Assembly (NCBI GenBank): GCA_040387035.1
Contig: JAZKEN010000050.1
Location: 1-37,711, forward strand
Source of the DNA: Methylotenera_A sp040387035
GTDB lineage: Bacteria > Pseudomonadota > Gammaproteobacteria > Burkholderiales > Methylophilaceae
Direction of reading: 5' to 3'
DNA length: 37,711 nucleotides
Numbering within the stretch: the first letter of the stretch is position 1; the number at the start of each line of letters is the position of its first letter. Shown piece after piece: positions 25,244 to 34,122 of this stretch. The translations under genes were made by a program, and so were the position numbers. Under the pieces are notes generated by a model. That model was given only the letters and a program-made list of their open reading frames with translations. It was not told the origin of the DNA and did no database searches.

Positions 25244-25780
25244 ATGGCAGTTATTGACCGTGTATTGGTAGGAGAAGCACTCGTTATCGAAGATCGTGCA
25301 GATGGCCACGGTCTGGATTTACTCAATGTGGCGCATATCGACCTGATCATGGGGCCGCGCGGAAGCTATGCGGAACAAGCTTTCTGCCGCGCGCTTACCG
25401 ACCAGAAAGATGGCGCGAATGGCTTGCTGGCCATTACCGCGCCCAATATGATGACTAAACCCGCAACTGTGATGTTTAATAAAGTCACCATTAAAAATGG
25501 CAAACAGGCGTTACAGATGTTTGGTCCAGCACAGCGTGGTGTATCCATGGCGGTAATGGACAGTGTGGCAGATGGCACGATTCCCAAAGAAGAAGCGGAA
25601 AATGTGTTTATCTGCGTGGGTGTATTTATCGATCGCAAAGCTGATAATGATAAACGCGTGCAGGAATGGAATTATCAGGCGACCAGGCAGGCAATCAAGA
25701 ATGCGGTTGCACGAGAGCCAAAGGTAGACACTGTCCTTAAAGAGTATAAAGAGACAGTCCATCCATTCCAAGCCAAATGA
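25244..25780 (+). CDS. Formaldehyde-activating enzyme homologue
   Basis: Fae catalyses condensation of formaldehyde with tetrahydromethanopterin. This homologue has 178 residues from the ATG at 25244, which follows AGGAGA. Family motifs: VLVGEALV, NVAHIDLIMGPRGSYAEQAFCRALT with the catalytic His31, LLAITAPNMMTKP, TVMFNKVTIKNGKQALQMFGPAQRGVSMAV (split over 75-104) and a C-terminal HPFQAK like that of Fae. Compared with the standard enzyme it carries an insert of about nine residues (IEDRADGHGLDLL) just before the catalytic histidine. It may be a paralogue such as Fae2/Fae3 rather than the main enzyme; activity is likely but unproven. Divergent from prx-fdh. Confidence 0.9.
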   Translation: MAVIDRVLVGEALVIEDRADGHGLDLLNVAHIDLIMGPRGSYAEQAFCRALTDQKDGANGLLAITAPNMMTKPATVMFNKVTIKNGKQALQMFGPAQRGVSMAVMDSVADGTIPKEEAENVFICVGVFIDRKADNDKRVQEWNYQATRQAIKNAVAREPKVDTVLKEYKETVHPFQAK

Positions 25781-25881
25781 TACGTTTTAAATCAAGTTCT
25801 TATGGCTATAAAGTCGTATTAGCAGGCTGGCACACAAGACCGCATTAGCGGATGGTGATTTCTTTAATAAAACGCACCCGG

Positions 25882-26370
25882 CTATTTTGCAGTTTCACCT
25901 TGGCTTCTAATCCATGCAATCACTTTTAAGGTTTCATCAGGAGATAAGCCATTACTGTGGTTGCCAGGATCCATTACACCTTGACCTTTACCACTCATGC
26001 CGCCATTTGTACCTGCCCAGATAATTTCGAACATTCCCTTATCGGTAGCACTTTTTGAATGGTTATATTTAGGGCCAGTAAGGCCAGCTGCAGTCTGTCC
26101 CTGAGCTTGAGCACCATGGCATTGCGCACAGGAATAAGTTTGATAGTGCTTTTTACCACTTGCAATCGCGGCCGCATCACCGTTATAAGGATTCACGCCG
26201 GTATTTAAAAACTTTTTGGATTGTTCCGTATTGAAAAGGCTTGAGTCAATTTTCATTGCCTGGCCAGTCTTGGTGTCCACAAACCCCTGCTCGGCGAAAG
26301 CAAAATTGGGTAATAATACTAGCGGTAAACTCACTATAAAAAGTGTCGATTTAATATAGGACATGTGCAT
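25882..26370 (-). CDS. Cytochrome cL-like c-type cytochrome (MxaG/XoxG type)
   Basis: Periplasmic haem protein of 162 residues. AAGGAGG lies 6 nt before the ATG at 26370. The signal peptide ends at FAFA/EQGF. The haem-binding motif is CAQCH at 81-85; candidate distal ligands are Met125 and Met133. Preceding FLNTGVNPYNGDAAAIASGK and following SATDKGMFEIIWAGTNGGM and DETLKVIAWIRSQG resemble cytochromes that accept electrons from PQQ methanol dehydrogenases. No dehydrogenase gene is adjacent, so an exact partner cannot be named. It is separate from the Fae homologue, which runs toward it. Confidence 0.85.
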   Translation of the reverse strand: MHMSYIKSTLFIVSLPLVLLPNFAFAEQGFVDTKTGQAMKIDSSLFNTEQSKKFLNTGVNPYNGDAAAIASGKKHYQTYSCAQCHGAQAQGQTAAGLTGPKYNHSKSATDKGMFEIIWAGTNGGMSGKGQGVMDPGNHSNGLSPDETLKVIAWIRSQGETAK

Positions 26371-26811
26371 CTTAAACCTCCTTGTCGGATAATTGATATC
26401 CCAAGCGGTGATTAGAAGTAACCTAATTTATATATGGGCTATGCTTAACTATAAATAAACAGGATAGGGCTGGCTGTAAGACTGGCAACGATTATTTTGT
26501 AAGAGTGGGCCGACGTAAGCTTAGGCCTGGGTTGCCCAGTACATCAAAATTTACAATCAAGGCTTTGAACAACTACCGATTTAGACAGTCTATTTTTGCT
26601 GTTGGCCAATAAAACGATTAAATTTTCGCAAGCGCCGGAAATAATTTTATACAATGTAAGCGTATTCCTACATTGGGTTTCTGATTGGCCGATTTATTTT
26701 AGATTGAATATTCATTAGAATTTTCCTGATTTATATTTTGCTTTCATTTCATCTGCAAACCTTTACTAAAACATCTTTATATTTACATAGACTAGATTGC
26801 TGAATAACACT
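26371..26811. other. Intergenic region upstream of the RND pump
   Basis: About 440 nt with no gene seen. It includes an inverted repeat, CAATGTA (26652-26658) and TACATTG (26669-26675) with a 10-nt centre, and flanking copies of the word TTGGCCAAT/ATTGGCC (near 26602 and 26694). It probably holds the promoters of the cytochrome (minus) and the pump (plus). No regulator gene is encoded beside the pump. Confidence 0.5.
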
Positions 26812-28008
26812 ATGAATAAATTTCGAGCGATATTGTCTTTAATTGCAGGTTCCACACTGGTTTCAAGTGCCTTGTTGTTGGCAAGTTGTAGCCAATCCGC
26901 CAGCGAGGGTAAGCCAGAACTCAAAGAGTTGCCGCAAGTCGGCGTTATAACGGTTCAATTGCAAACCCAATCTATCATGACCGAGCTGCCAGGGCGCACG
27001 GTAGCGCGCATGATTGCCCAGGTAAGGCCGCAAGTCGGTGGCATTATCCAGAAACGTGTATTTACCGAAGGTGCCAATGTAAAAGCAGGTGACTTGCTCT
27101 ACCAGATTGATCCGGCACCGTTTCGTGCCGTTTATGAAAGTGCACAGGCCAACGTCAAAAAATCGGAAGCTAACCTGCTTTCGTTAAAATCCAAGGCGGA
27201 GCGTTACGCTGAACTGGTCAAAATCAATGCCGTCAGCAAGCAGGATAATGACGATATCAATGCCTTGTTCAAACAGGGCGAGGCGGATTTGTCGCTGACA
27301 AAAGCGGCATTGGAAACGGCACGTATCAATCTTGGTTTTACGCGAATCGTTGCCCCCATTTCAGGCCGCATCGACGTATCGGCAGTGACGCCCGGTGCAT
27401 TGGTGACAGCGAATCAGGAGTTGGTATTGACCACTATTCAGCAGCTAGATCCCATTTATGTGGACATCACCCAATCCAGCAATGAGCTTTTAAGGCTTAA
27501 ACGTGAATTTGCCGACGGCAATTTAACCAAGGCAAGTAACAATGAGGCGCGCATCAAGGTGGTATTGGAAGATGGCAGTATCTATAGTCAAGAAGGCATA
27601 CTAAAATTTAGCGGAGTGACCGTTAACCCCACTTCTGGCGCCGTTACGTTAAGGGCGGTCGTGCCTAATAAAGAACAGCTTCTATTGCCGGGTATGTATG
27701 TGCGAGCGCGCATTCAAGAGGCGGTAAAAGAGCAGGCGATACTTGTGCCACAGCAGAGCGTGAGCCGTAATGCGCAAGGTGAGGCGACGGTGCTGATTGT
27801 GAATAAACAGGGTGAGGTCGAGTTACGCACGCTGTCGGCAGATAAATCGGTGGGTAACCAGTGGCTAGTCAATGAAGGCTTGGCGGAAGGCGATCAAGTC
27901 ATCGTCGATGGCGCCCAGAAAATCAAGATCGGTGACAAAGTGAAGCCGGTTAAAGTCGAGGCGTTAGCTAGCGCTGTTCAAGCAATCAATCCGCCAAACA
28001 ATCGATAA
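26812..28008 (+). CDS. RND efflux periplasmic adaptor (AcrA/MexA type)
   Basis: Membrane-fusion lipoprotein of 398 residues. I chose the ATG at 26812 (MNKFRAILS) over a TTG at 26797. The lipobox is LLLASC. Then come the lipoyl-like half motifs (GGIIQKRVFTEGANVKAGDLLYQID), the helical hairpin (residues about 105-170), FTRIVAPISGRID, and the beta-barrel and membrane-proximal domains (LLPGMYVRARI, VLVPQQSVSRNAQGEATV split by register). It joins the inner-membrane pump to the outer-membrane channel. It is the first gene of a three-gene pump operon, 9 nt before the permease. Confidence 0.95.
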   Translation: MNKFRAILSLIAGSTLVSSALLLASCSQSASEGKPELKELPQVGVITVQLQTQSIMTELPGRTVARMIAQVRPQVGGIIQKRVFTEGANVKAGDLLYQIDPAPFRAVYESAQANVKKSEANLLSLKSKAERYAELVKINAVSKQDNDDINALFKQGEADLSLTKAALETARINLGFTRIVAPISGRIDVSAVTPGALVTANQELVLTTIQQLDPIYVDITQSSNELLRLKREFADGNLTKASNNEARIKVVLEDGSIYSQEGILKFSGVTVNPTSGAVTLRAVVPNKEQLLLPGMYVRARIQEAVKEQAILVPQQSVSRNAQGEATVLIVNKQGEVELRTLSADKSVGNQWLVNEGLAEGDQVIVDGAQKIKIGDKVKPVKVEALASAVQAINPPNNR

Positions 28009-28017
28009 AGAGAATAC

Positions 28018-31000
28018 ATGGTTCGCTTTTTTATAGATAGGCCCATTTTTGCCTGGGTAATATCCATTGTCATTATGTTGGCGGGGATTGGCTCTATTTA
28101 CCAATTATCCCTTGAGCAATACCCGGATATCGCGCCTACCCGCGTCAGCATCAGGGCAAACTATACCGGCGCTTCCGCACAAACCATTCAAGATTCAGTC
28201 ACCCAGGTCATCGAGCAGTACATACAGGGTATCGATAACCTGAGTTATATGTCATCCACCAGCAATGCTTCTGGTGGTGCGAATATTTCGCTGACTTTTG
28301 ATGCAGGTACCGATCCTGATGTGGCACAGATCCAGGTGCAGAATAAATTGCAACAAGCCTTGCCGCGCCTGCCGCAAATCGTGCAAAGCCTGGGTGTCAC
28401 GGTGACCAAAACCGGTATCGATTACCTGATGATCATCTCCCTTATCTCTGATAACCCGGATGTGAAATCGACCGATATCGGCGACTATATTTCCAGCACG
28501 CTGCTTGACCAGATCAGCCGCGTGGATGGGGTGGGTGAGGTGCAGGCAATCGGTTCGGGCTATGCCATGCGCATCTGGCTTAACCCGAATCAGCTGCAGA
28601 AATATAATCTGATACCGTCCGATGTCAGCGCCGCCATCGTTGCGCAGAATGCTGAAGTGTCTGCAGGCCAGCTTGGCGCCTTGCCAGCGGTGGGTGGCCA
28701 ACAGTTGAATGCCACCATTACCGCGCGCACCAAGCTGCAAACCGTTGAAGAGTTTGAAAATGTGGTGCTAAAAACCGGCACAGATGGCGCAGTTGTCTAT
28801 TTGAAAGATGTGGCGCGTGTTGAATTAGGAGCGGATAGTTACACGCCTGTCACATCGTTTAAAGGCCAGGCGTCAGCAGCCATTGGCGTCAGGCTGGCAG
28901 AAGGGGCCAATGCATTGGGAACAGCCGAGGCGGTGTTAACCAAGCTGGACCAATTAAAGACATTTTTCCCTAATGACTTAAAGCTTAAGACAGCGATCGG
29001 CTACGACACCACGCCGTTTGTACGCATTTCGATTGAAGAGGTGGTCAAGTCACTGGTTGAAGCGATTATCCTGGTGGTACTCATCATGTACCTGTTTTTG
29101 CAGAACTTCCGTGCGACCTTGATCCCCGCCATCGCGGTGCCGGTGGTATTGCTGGGTACTTTCGGGGTGCTGGCAGTATTCGGCTATTCCATTAATACCT
29201 TAACCATGTTCGGCCTGGTGTTAGCCATTGGTTTGCTGGTAGATGACGCCATCGTGGTGGTTGAAAATGTGGAACGCGTGATGAGTGAAGAAGGCCTGTC
29301 GCCCAAAGAAGCCACGCGCAAATCCATGGATGAAATCACGGGTGCCTTGGTCGGCATTGCGTTGGTGCTATCCGCCGTATTTGTGCCGATGGCGTTTTTT
29401 GGCGGCTCAACCGGTGTGATTTACCGGCAGTTCTCCATCACCATTGTGTCTGCCATGCTGCTGTCTGTAGTGGTTGCGCTAACCTTAACACCGGCTTTGT
29501 GCGCGACCTTGCTTAAACCCGCAGACCCTGAACACAAACAAAAACGCGGATTCTTCGGCTGGTTTAACCGCAATTTTGACCGTGCTTCCACGCGTTATCA
29601 ATCCACCGTGGCCGGCTTATTGCAACGCAAATTATTCGCCGCAGCGATCTATGGCCTGATTGCCCTGGTGATGGCGATACTGTATTTTCAATTGCCTACT
29701 TCATTTTTACCCGATGAAGACCAGGGCATATTGTCAGCCCAAGTGCAGCTACCGGTTGGTGCAACAGATACCCGCATGAGCGCGGTGATGAAAGAAGTGG
29801 AAAAATACCTGCTGGCAAAACCGGAGATCGATTCTATTATCACCATCAGGGGCCAAGGCCAGAATGGCGCTGCCAGCCAGAATGCAGGGCGTGCCTTTAT
29901 CAAGCTTAAGGATTGGGGTGAGCGCAAAGATATCGCACAAACAGCGCAGGCGCTGTCGCAGCAAGCAACAAAAGATCTGGCTTATATTCGCGATGCCAAG
30001 ATTTTTATCGTCCAGCCTTCAGCGGTGCGTGGTTTGGGTGCCGCTTCCGGATTTACCATGCAGCTAAAGGATTTGGGTGGTTTAGGGCATGAAGCCTTGA
30101 TTAAGGCGCGCGACCAGTTTTTATCATTAGCTGCCCAAGATAGCCGACTCAACAAAGTGCGCAGCAGCGGTCTGGATGATACGCCGCAATTCCGCATCAA
30201 TATCGATGACAAAAAAGCCGGCGCTTTCGGCCTGACGCCTGCAACGATTAACAGCACCCTGTCTATTGCAGTCGGTGGTAATTACGTCAACGATTTTATT
30301 GATAGAGGCCGCGTCAAGAAAGTCTACCTGCAGGCCGATGCGCCCTATCGCATGCAGCCAGAAAACATTAACGACTGGTATGTGAGAAATGCCAATAATG
30401 AGATGGTGCAGTTTTCATCTTTTGCCAACAGTAATTGGACTTATGGCTCACCGCTTTTAGAGCGCTTTAATGGCGTATCGTCGGTAGAAATAGTGGGCGA
30501 GACCGCCAGCGGCATCAGTTCAGGTGATGCGATGAAGGCGGCGGAGGAAATCGCCGCTAAATTGCCGGAAGGTATTGGTTATGAATGGAGTGCGCAATCC
30601 TATCAAGAACGCTTGTCCGGCTCACAAGCGCCATTACTTTATGCGATTTCAATCCTGTTCGTATTCCTGTGCCTGGCGGCTTTGTATGAAAGCTGGGCGA
30701 TTCCATTTTCAGTATTGTTGATTATTCCGCTGGGTATAGTAGGCGCCATTCTGGCCACTACACTGCGCGGCATGACGGCGGATGTGTATTTTCAGGTCGG
30801 CTTACTGACGACAGTTGGGCTTGCCGCCAAAAATGCCATCTTGATCGTGGAATTCGCCAAACATTTGCAGGAACAGGGAAAATCCTTGATTGATGCAACA
30901 TTGGAAGCCGTGCATCTGCGGCTACGACCCATATTGATGACATCACTCGCCTTTATATTTGGTGTGCTGCCATTGGCACTCAGTAGCGGCGCCGGTGCTG

Positions 31001-31176
31001 CCAGCCGCCGTGCAATCGGTACTGGCGTGTTTGGCGGCATGCTAACGGCCACTTTATTCGGCATCTTTTTTGTGCCTTTATTCTATGTATTGATACGCAC
31101 CTTATTTCCGCATGATTATGAAAGTAATAGCCTGAAAAGTGTGCCAAAGGTTGAGGCAGCAAAGGTTGAGGTATAA
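28018..31176 (+). CDS. RND multidrug efflux permease (HAE1, AcrB type)
   Basis: Proton-driven trimeric inner-membrane pump of 1052 residues. The N-terminus FFIDRPIFAWVISIVIMLAG is typical. The proton-relay residues are visible: Asp409-Asp410 in GLLVDDAIVVVENVERVM and Lys938 in GLAAKNAILIVEF, close to E. coli AcrB numbering. Two large periplasmic loops with porter and docking domains separate the two groups of helices. It accepts hydrophobic drugs or detergents from the periplasm or outer leaflet and passes them to the outer-membrane channel. The substrate range cannot be told from sequence alone. The stop is 3 nt from the next start. Confidence 0.97.
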   Translation: MVRFFIDRPIFAWVISIVIMLAGIGSIYQLSLEQYPDIAPTRVSIRANYTGASAQTIQDSVTQVIEQYIQGIDNLSYMSSTSNASGGANISLTFDAGTDPDVAQIQVQNKLQQALPRLPQIVQSLGVTVTKTGIDYLMIISLISDNPDVKSTDIGDYISSTLLDQISRVDGVGEVQAIGSGYAMRIWLNPNQLQKYNLIPSDVSAAIVAQNAEVSAGQLGALPAVGGQQLNATITARTKLQTVEEFENVVLKTGTDGAVVYLKDVARVELGADSYTPVTSFKGQASAAIGVRLAEGANALGTAEAVLTKLDQLKTFFPNDLKLKTAIGYDTTPFVRISIEEVVKSLVEAIILVVLIMYLFLQNFRATLIPAIAVPVVLLGTFGVLAVFGYSINTLTMFGLVLAIGLLVDDAIVVVENVERVMSEEGLSPKEATRKSMDEITGALVGIALVLSAVFVPMAFFGGSTGVIYRQFSITIVSAMLLSVVVALTLTPALCATLLKPADPEHKQKRGFFGWFNRNFDRASTRYQSTVAGLLQRKLFAAAIYGLIALVMAILYFQLPTSFLPDEDQGILSAQVQLPVGATDTRMSAVMKEVEKYLLAKPEIDSIITIRGQGQNGAASQNAGRAFIKLKDWGERKDIAQTAQALSQQATKDLAYIRDAKIFIVQPSAVRGLGAASGFTMQLKDLGGLGHEALIKARDQFLSLAAQDSRLNKVRSSGLDDTPQFRINIDDKKAGAFGLTPATINSTLSIAVGGNYVNDFIDRGRVKKVYLQADAPYRMQPENINDWYVRNANNEMVQFSSFANSNWTYGSPLLERFNGVSSVEIVGETASGISSGDAMKAAEEIAAKLPEGIGYEWSAQSYQERLSGSQAPLLYAISILFVFLCLAALYESWAIPFSVLLIIPLGIVGAILATTLRGMTADVYFQVGLLTTVGLAAKNAILIVEFAKHLQEQGKSLIDATLEAVHLRLRPILMTSLAFIFGVLPLALSSGAGAASRRAIGTGVFGGMLTATLFGIFFVPLFYVLIRTLFPHDYESNSLKSVPKVEAAKVEV

Positions 31177-31179
31177 GTA

Positions 31180-32691
31180 ATGATAAAAAAACCATTGATG
31201 AGTCTGGTGATACTTTCAAGTTTGCTGTCTGGCTGCAGCTTTATGCCTGAGTTTATGCGGCCCAAAGCGCCTGTAGCCGATAATTGGCCAACTGCGGAAC
31301 AAAGCCCGGGCTCTCAAACTACCGATATTGGCAAAGCGGCCGATATCGGCTGGCGTGAATTTTTTGTTGATGAAAAATTGCGCAAGGTGATTGAGCTGGC
31401 ACTCCAGAATAACAGGGATCTACGCGTAGCGGCCTTGAATATAGAACGTGCACGCGCGCAATATCAAATATCGTCTTCAAACCTGTTTCCTACCGTCAAT
31501 GCTTCAGGTAACGCCAGTATTCAAAAGAGCGGGGCGGGTAGTTCAGGCAACAATAATTTAGCGAATATCACCAATAATGGTGTCATTCAACAATCTAACG
31601 ATTCCAGCGGCGAAGTCACACGCAACTACCGTGCAGGTGTCAGTTTCAGTAATTATGAGATCGATTTCTTTGGCCGCATCCGTAGTTTAAAAGAACAATC
31701 GCTGCGTTTGTACCTGGCAACTGAAGAGGCAAGGCGCAGCGCGCATATCGCATTGATTGCGGAAGTCGCCAATGCCTGGCTTACCTTGCAGGCCGATAAA
31801 GAGCGGCTAAAACTGGCACAGGACACTTTGCAAAGCCAGCAAAGCTCTTATGATCTCAATAAAGCGCGATTTGATATCGGCATAGCCAATGGGCTAGATC
31901 TGCAACAATCGCAAATCAGTGTCGATACGGCCAAAGTGGATGTGGCACGATTCACTAGCCAGATTCAGCAGGATGAAAACGCATTGGTACTGCTGATTGG
32001 TTCCAACCTGCCTGCCGAACTACGCCCTGATTCGCCCTTGCAGGCGGCAACCATACTGGCGGATTTGCCGGCGGGAATACCTTCTGAAGTGTTGCAACAA
32101 AGGCCAGACGTGTTACAGGCGGAATATAATTTGCAGGCCGCCAATGCCAATATCGGTGCCGCGCGCGCCGCGTTTTTCCCTACGATTGCGTTAACAGCAT
32201 CCATCGGGTCTGCCAGCAGTGAGCTGAATAACCTGTTTTCAGCTGGCACCGGCTTCTGGAATTTCGTACCGCAGATTGTGGTGCCTATCTTTAATGCCGG
32301 CCGCAATAAAGCCAACCTGGAAAGTGCGAAAATTGACCGCGAAATCACCCTTAACCAATATGAGAAAGCGATACAGGTCGCGTTCAGGGAAGTGGCTGAT
32401 TCATTGGCGGTGAGGCAAACGCTAACCCAACAATTCAGCGCTCAGAGCTCACTTGTGGGCGCATCCAGTGAAAGTTATCGTTTATCCGAAGCGCGATACA
32501 AAAGCGGCATAGACAATTATCTGACGGTGTTAGATTCGCAGCGCACTTTGTATACCGCGCAGCAGAACCTGATTGCCATACGCTTGATCGCCTTTAGCAA
32601 CCAGGTCACCTTGTATAAAGTGTTGGGAGGCGGCTGGAATGAGTTTACACCTAAAGCTAACAGCAATAATGGCGCGCAAAGCAAACCGTAA
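31180..32691 (+). CDS. RND outer-membrane efflux channel (OprM/NodT family)
   Basis: Outer-membrane lipoprotein of 503 residues. The lipobox is LLSGCSF, and early mature residues include PVADNWP and DIGWREFFVDEKLRKVIELAL. The two TolC-type repeats are seen in NRDLRVAALNIERARAQYQI with NYEIDFFGRIRSL, and in VLQQRPDVLQAEYNLQAANA with ARAAFFPTIALTAS. RYKSGIDNYLTVLDSQRTLY is the second helical hairpin. It completes an AcrAB-OprM-like tripartite system and starts 3 nt after the permease stop, so it is cotranscribed. Confidence 0.95.
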   Translation: MIKKPLMSLVILSSLLSGCSFMPEFMRPKAPVADNWPTAEQSPGSQTTDIGKAADIGWREFFVDEKLRKVIELALQNNRDLRVAALNIERARAQYQISSSNLFPTVNASGNASIQKSGAGSSGNNNLANITNNGVIQQSNDSSGEVTRNYRAGVSFSNYEIDFFGRIRSLKEQSLRLYLATEEARRSAHIALIAEVANAWLTLQADKERLKLAQDTLQSQQSSYDLNKARFDIGIANGLDLQQSQISVDTAKVDVARFTSQIQQDENALVLLIGSNLPAELRPDSPLQAATILADLPAGIPSEVLQQRPDVLQAEYNLQAANANIGAARAAFFPTIALTASIGSASSELNNLFSAGTGFWNFVPQIVVPIFNAGRNKANLESAKIDREITLNQYEKAIQVAFREVADSLAVRQTLTQQFSAQSSLVGASSESYRLSEARYKSGIDNYLTVLDSQRTLYTAQQNLIAIRLIAFSNQVTLYKVLGGGWNEFTPKANSNNGAQSKP

Positions 32692-32721
32692 TTGATTGCC
32701 GCATAGGGGATTTTAAATAAC

Positions 32722-34077
32722 ATGATTGAATTAAAAACCTACTTTAAAAAAATATGGGCAAAATTAGCCGAAATCTATGGCAGCAGCATCATTGTGTTTA
32801 TGCTGTGGATGCTGGGTTTTGTCGTCCTGATTTGCTTGGCCGTTTTCGTTTTCTTTAATTCGGCTGCACCGACACGCTTAACGATTACGGCAGGTGAAGA
32901 GGGTAGCGTTTTTCAAAAGAACGCGCTCAAATACAAAACCATTCTGGCAAGGGAGGGCGTAACGCTCACCATACTGCCATCGAATGGTTCTATTGATAAT
33001 CTGCATAAGTTGGCAGACAGGCGAGTTAATGTCGATATTGGTTTTGTGCAAAGTGGCGTTACAGGCGATGTTAAAGTCGACAAATTGATGTCGCTGGGCA
33101 GTATTGCCTATCAACCCATGATGATTTTTTACCGAGGCGAAAGTAAAAGCTTGATTTCAGACTTTACCGGGCAAAGATTGAATATTGGCGAGCCTGGCAG
33201 CGGTACACGTTCCTTGGCATTAAGTATATTGAAAGAAAACGGGATTTTACCCGGCGGCCCTACGCAACTTATTGAAAAGCCAAGCCTTAATCCGGTAGAG
33301 GATTTACTGCAGGATAAGATTGATGCCATATTCGTAATGGGCGACTCGGTGTCACTACAATTGATTAAAGACTTGGTGAAGACACCAGGCATCAATATCT
33401 TTAATTTTAGTCAGGCCGATGGTTACACCAGGCGCATTAAGTATCTGCATAAACTGGTTTTGCCGGAAGGATCAATCGATTTAGGCAAAAATATACCGGT
33501 CAACGATTTGAATTTAATTGCGCCCAGTGTTGAACTCATCGCGCGCGATACTTTGCATCCAGCCTTGTCAGATTTGCTGCTGGATGTAGCAAATGAAGTG
33601 CACGGCTCGGCCAGCTTGTTTGTGAAAAGGGGTGAATTCCCTAATCTCAATACTCAGGAATACCGCATCAGCCCGGAAGCAACACGCTATTACAAATCCG
33701 GAAAAAGCTTTCTGTATCGCGATTTCCCATTCTGGATGGCCAGTTTTATCAATAGGATACTGGTGGTTTTGGTGCCCTTGTTATTGATATTGATACCGGC
33801 CATTAAATTAGCGCCTAGTGTCTATCGCTGGAAAATCCAATTATCGATTTATCCTTTTTATAAAGCGCTGCTTGAGTTAGAGAAAGATGCATTCGGCTCA
33901 ACCCTTGACGGTGACAAGCGTGAAGAAATCATGAATAAACTGGATCAGCTGGAGGCGAAACTGAGTAAAATAAAAATCCCTGCCGCGTTTGCCGATATGT
34001 TTTACGGCTTGCGTGGGCATATTAATTTTGTACGTACCCGGCTGCTGGCGGAACAGATTACCGATGCAACCGAATGA
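32722..34077 (+). CDS. Membrane-anchored TAXI-type TRAP solute-binding protein
   Basis: Protein of 451 residues. Helix 1 spans about residues 22-47. A periplasmic TAXI solute-binding domain follows, about 50-330: RLTITAGEEGSVFQKNALKY, VDIGFVQSGVTGD, GQRLNIGEPGSGTRSLA and EDLLQDKIDAIFVMGDS. Helix 2 spans about 343-363, and then comes a charged cytoplasmic tail with a coiled-coil look (EIMNKLDQLEAKLSKIK). Ordinary TAXI proteins are free periplasmic proteins that serve TRAP permeases; no permease is encoded here. It lies 30 nt after the efflux channel and may belong to the pump operon. A sensing or regulatory role is possible but unproven. Confidence 0.85.
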   Translation: MIELKTYFKKIWAKLAEIYGSSIIVFMLWMLGFVVLICLAVFVFFNSAAPTRLTITAGEEGSVFQKNALKYKTILAREGVTLTILPSNGSIDNLHKLADRRVNVDIGFVQSGVTGDVKVDKLMSLGSIAYQPMMIFYRGESKSLISDFTGQRLNIGEPGSGTRSLALSILKENGILPGGPTQLIEKPSLNPVEDLLQDKIDAIFVMGDSVSLQLIKDLVKTPGINIFNFSQADGYTRRIKYLHKLVLPEGSIDLGKNIPVNDLNLIAPSVELIARDTLHPALSDLLLDVANEVHGSASLFVKRGEFPNLNTQEYRISPEATRYYKSGKSFLYRDFPFWMASFINRILVVLVPLLLILIPAIKLAPSVYRWKIQLSIYPFYKALLELEKDAFGSTLDGDKREEIMNKLDQLEAKLSKIKIPAAFADMFYGLRGHINFVRTRLLAEQITDATE

Positions 34078-34122
34078 AAAATCACATGACTAATCTTTTA
34101 TCATCAAGACTGAAGGCAGACA

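Noticed and set aside
28252..28740. 162-codon open frame antisense to the RND permease
   Set aside because: It lies wholly inside a strongly supported pump gene and shows no domain or ribosome binding site.
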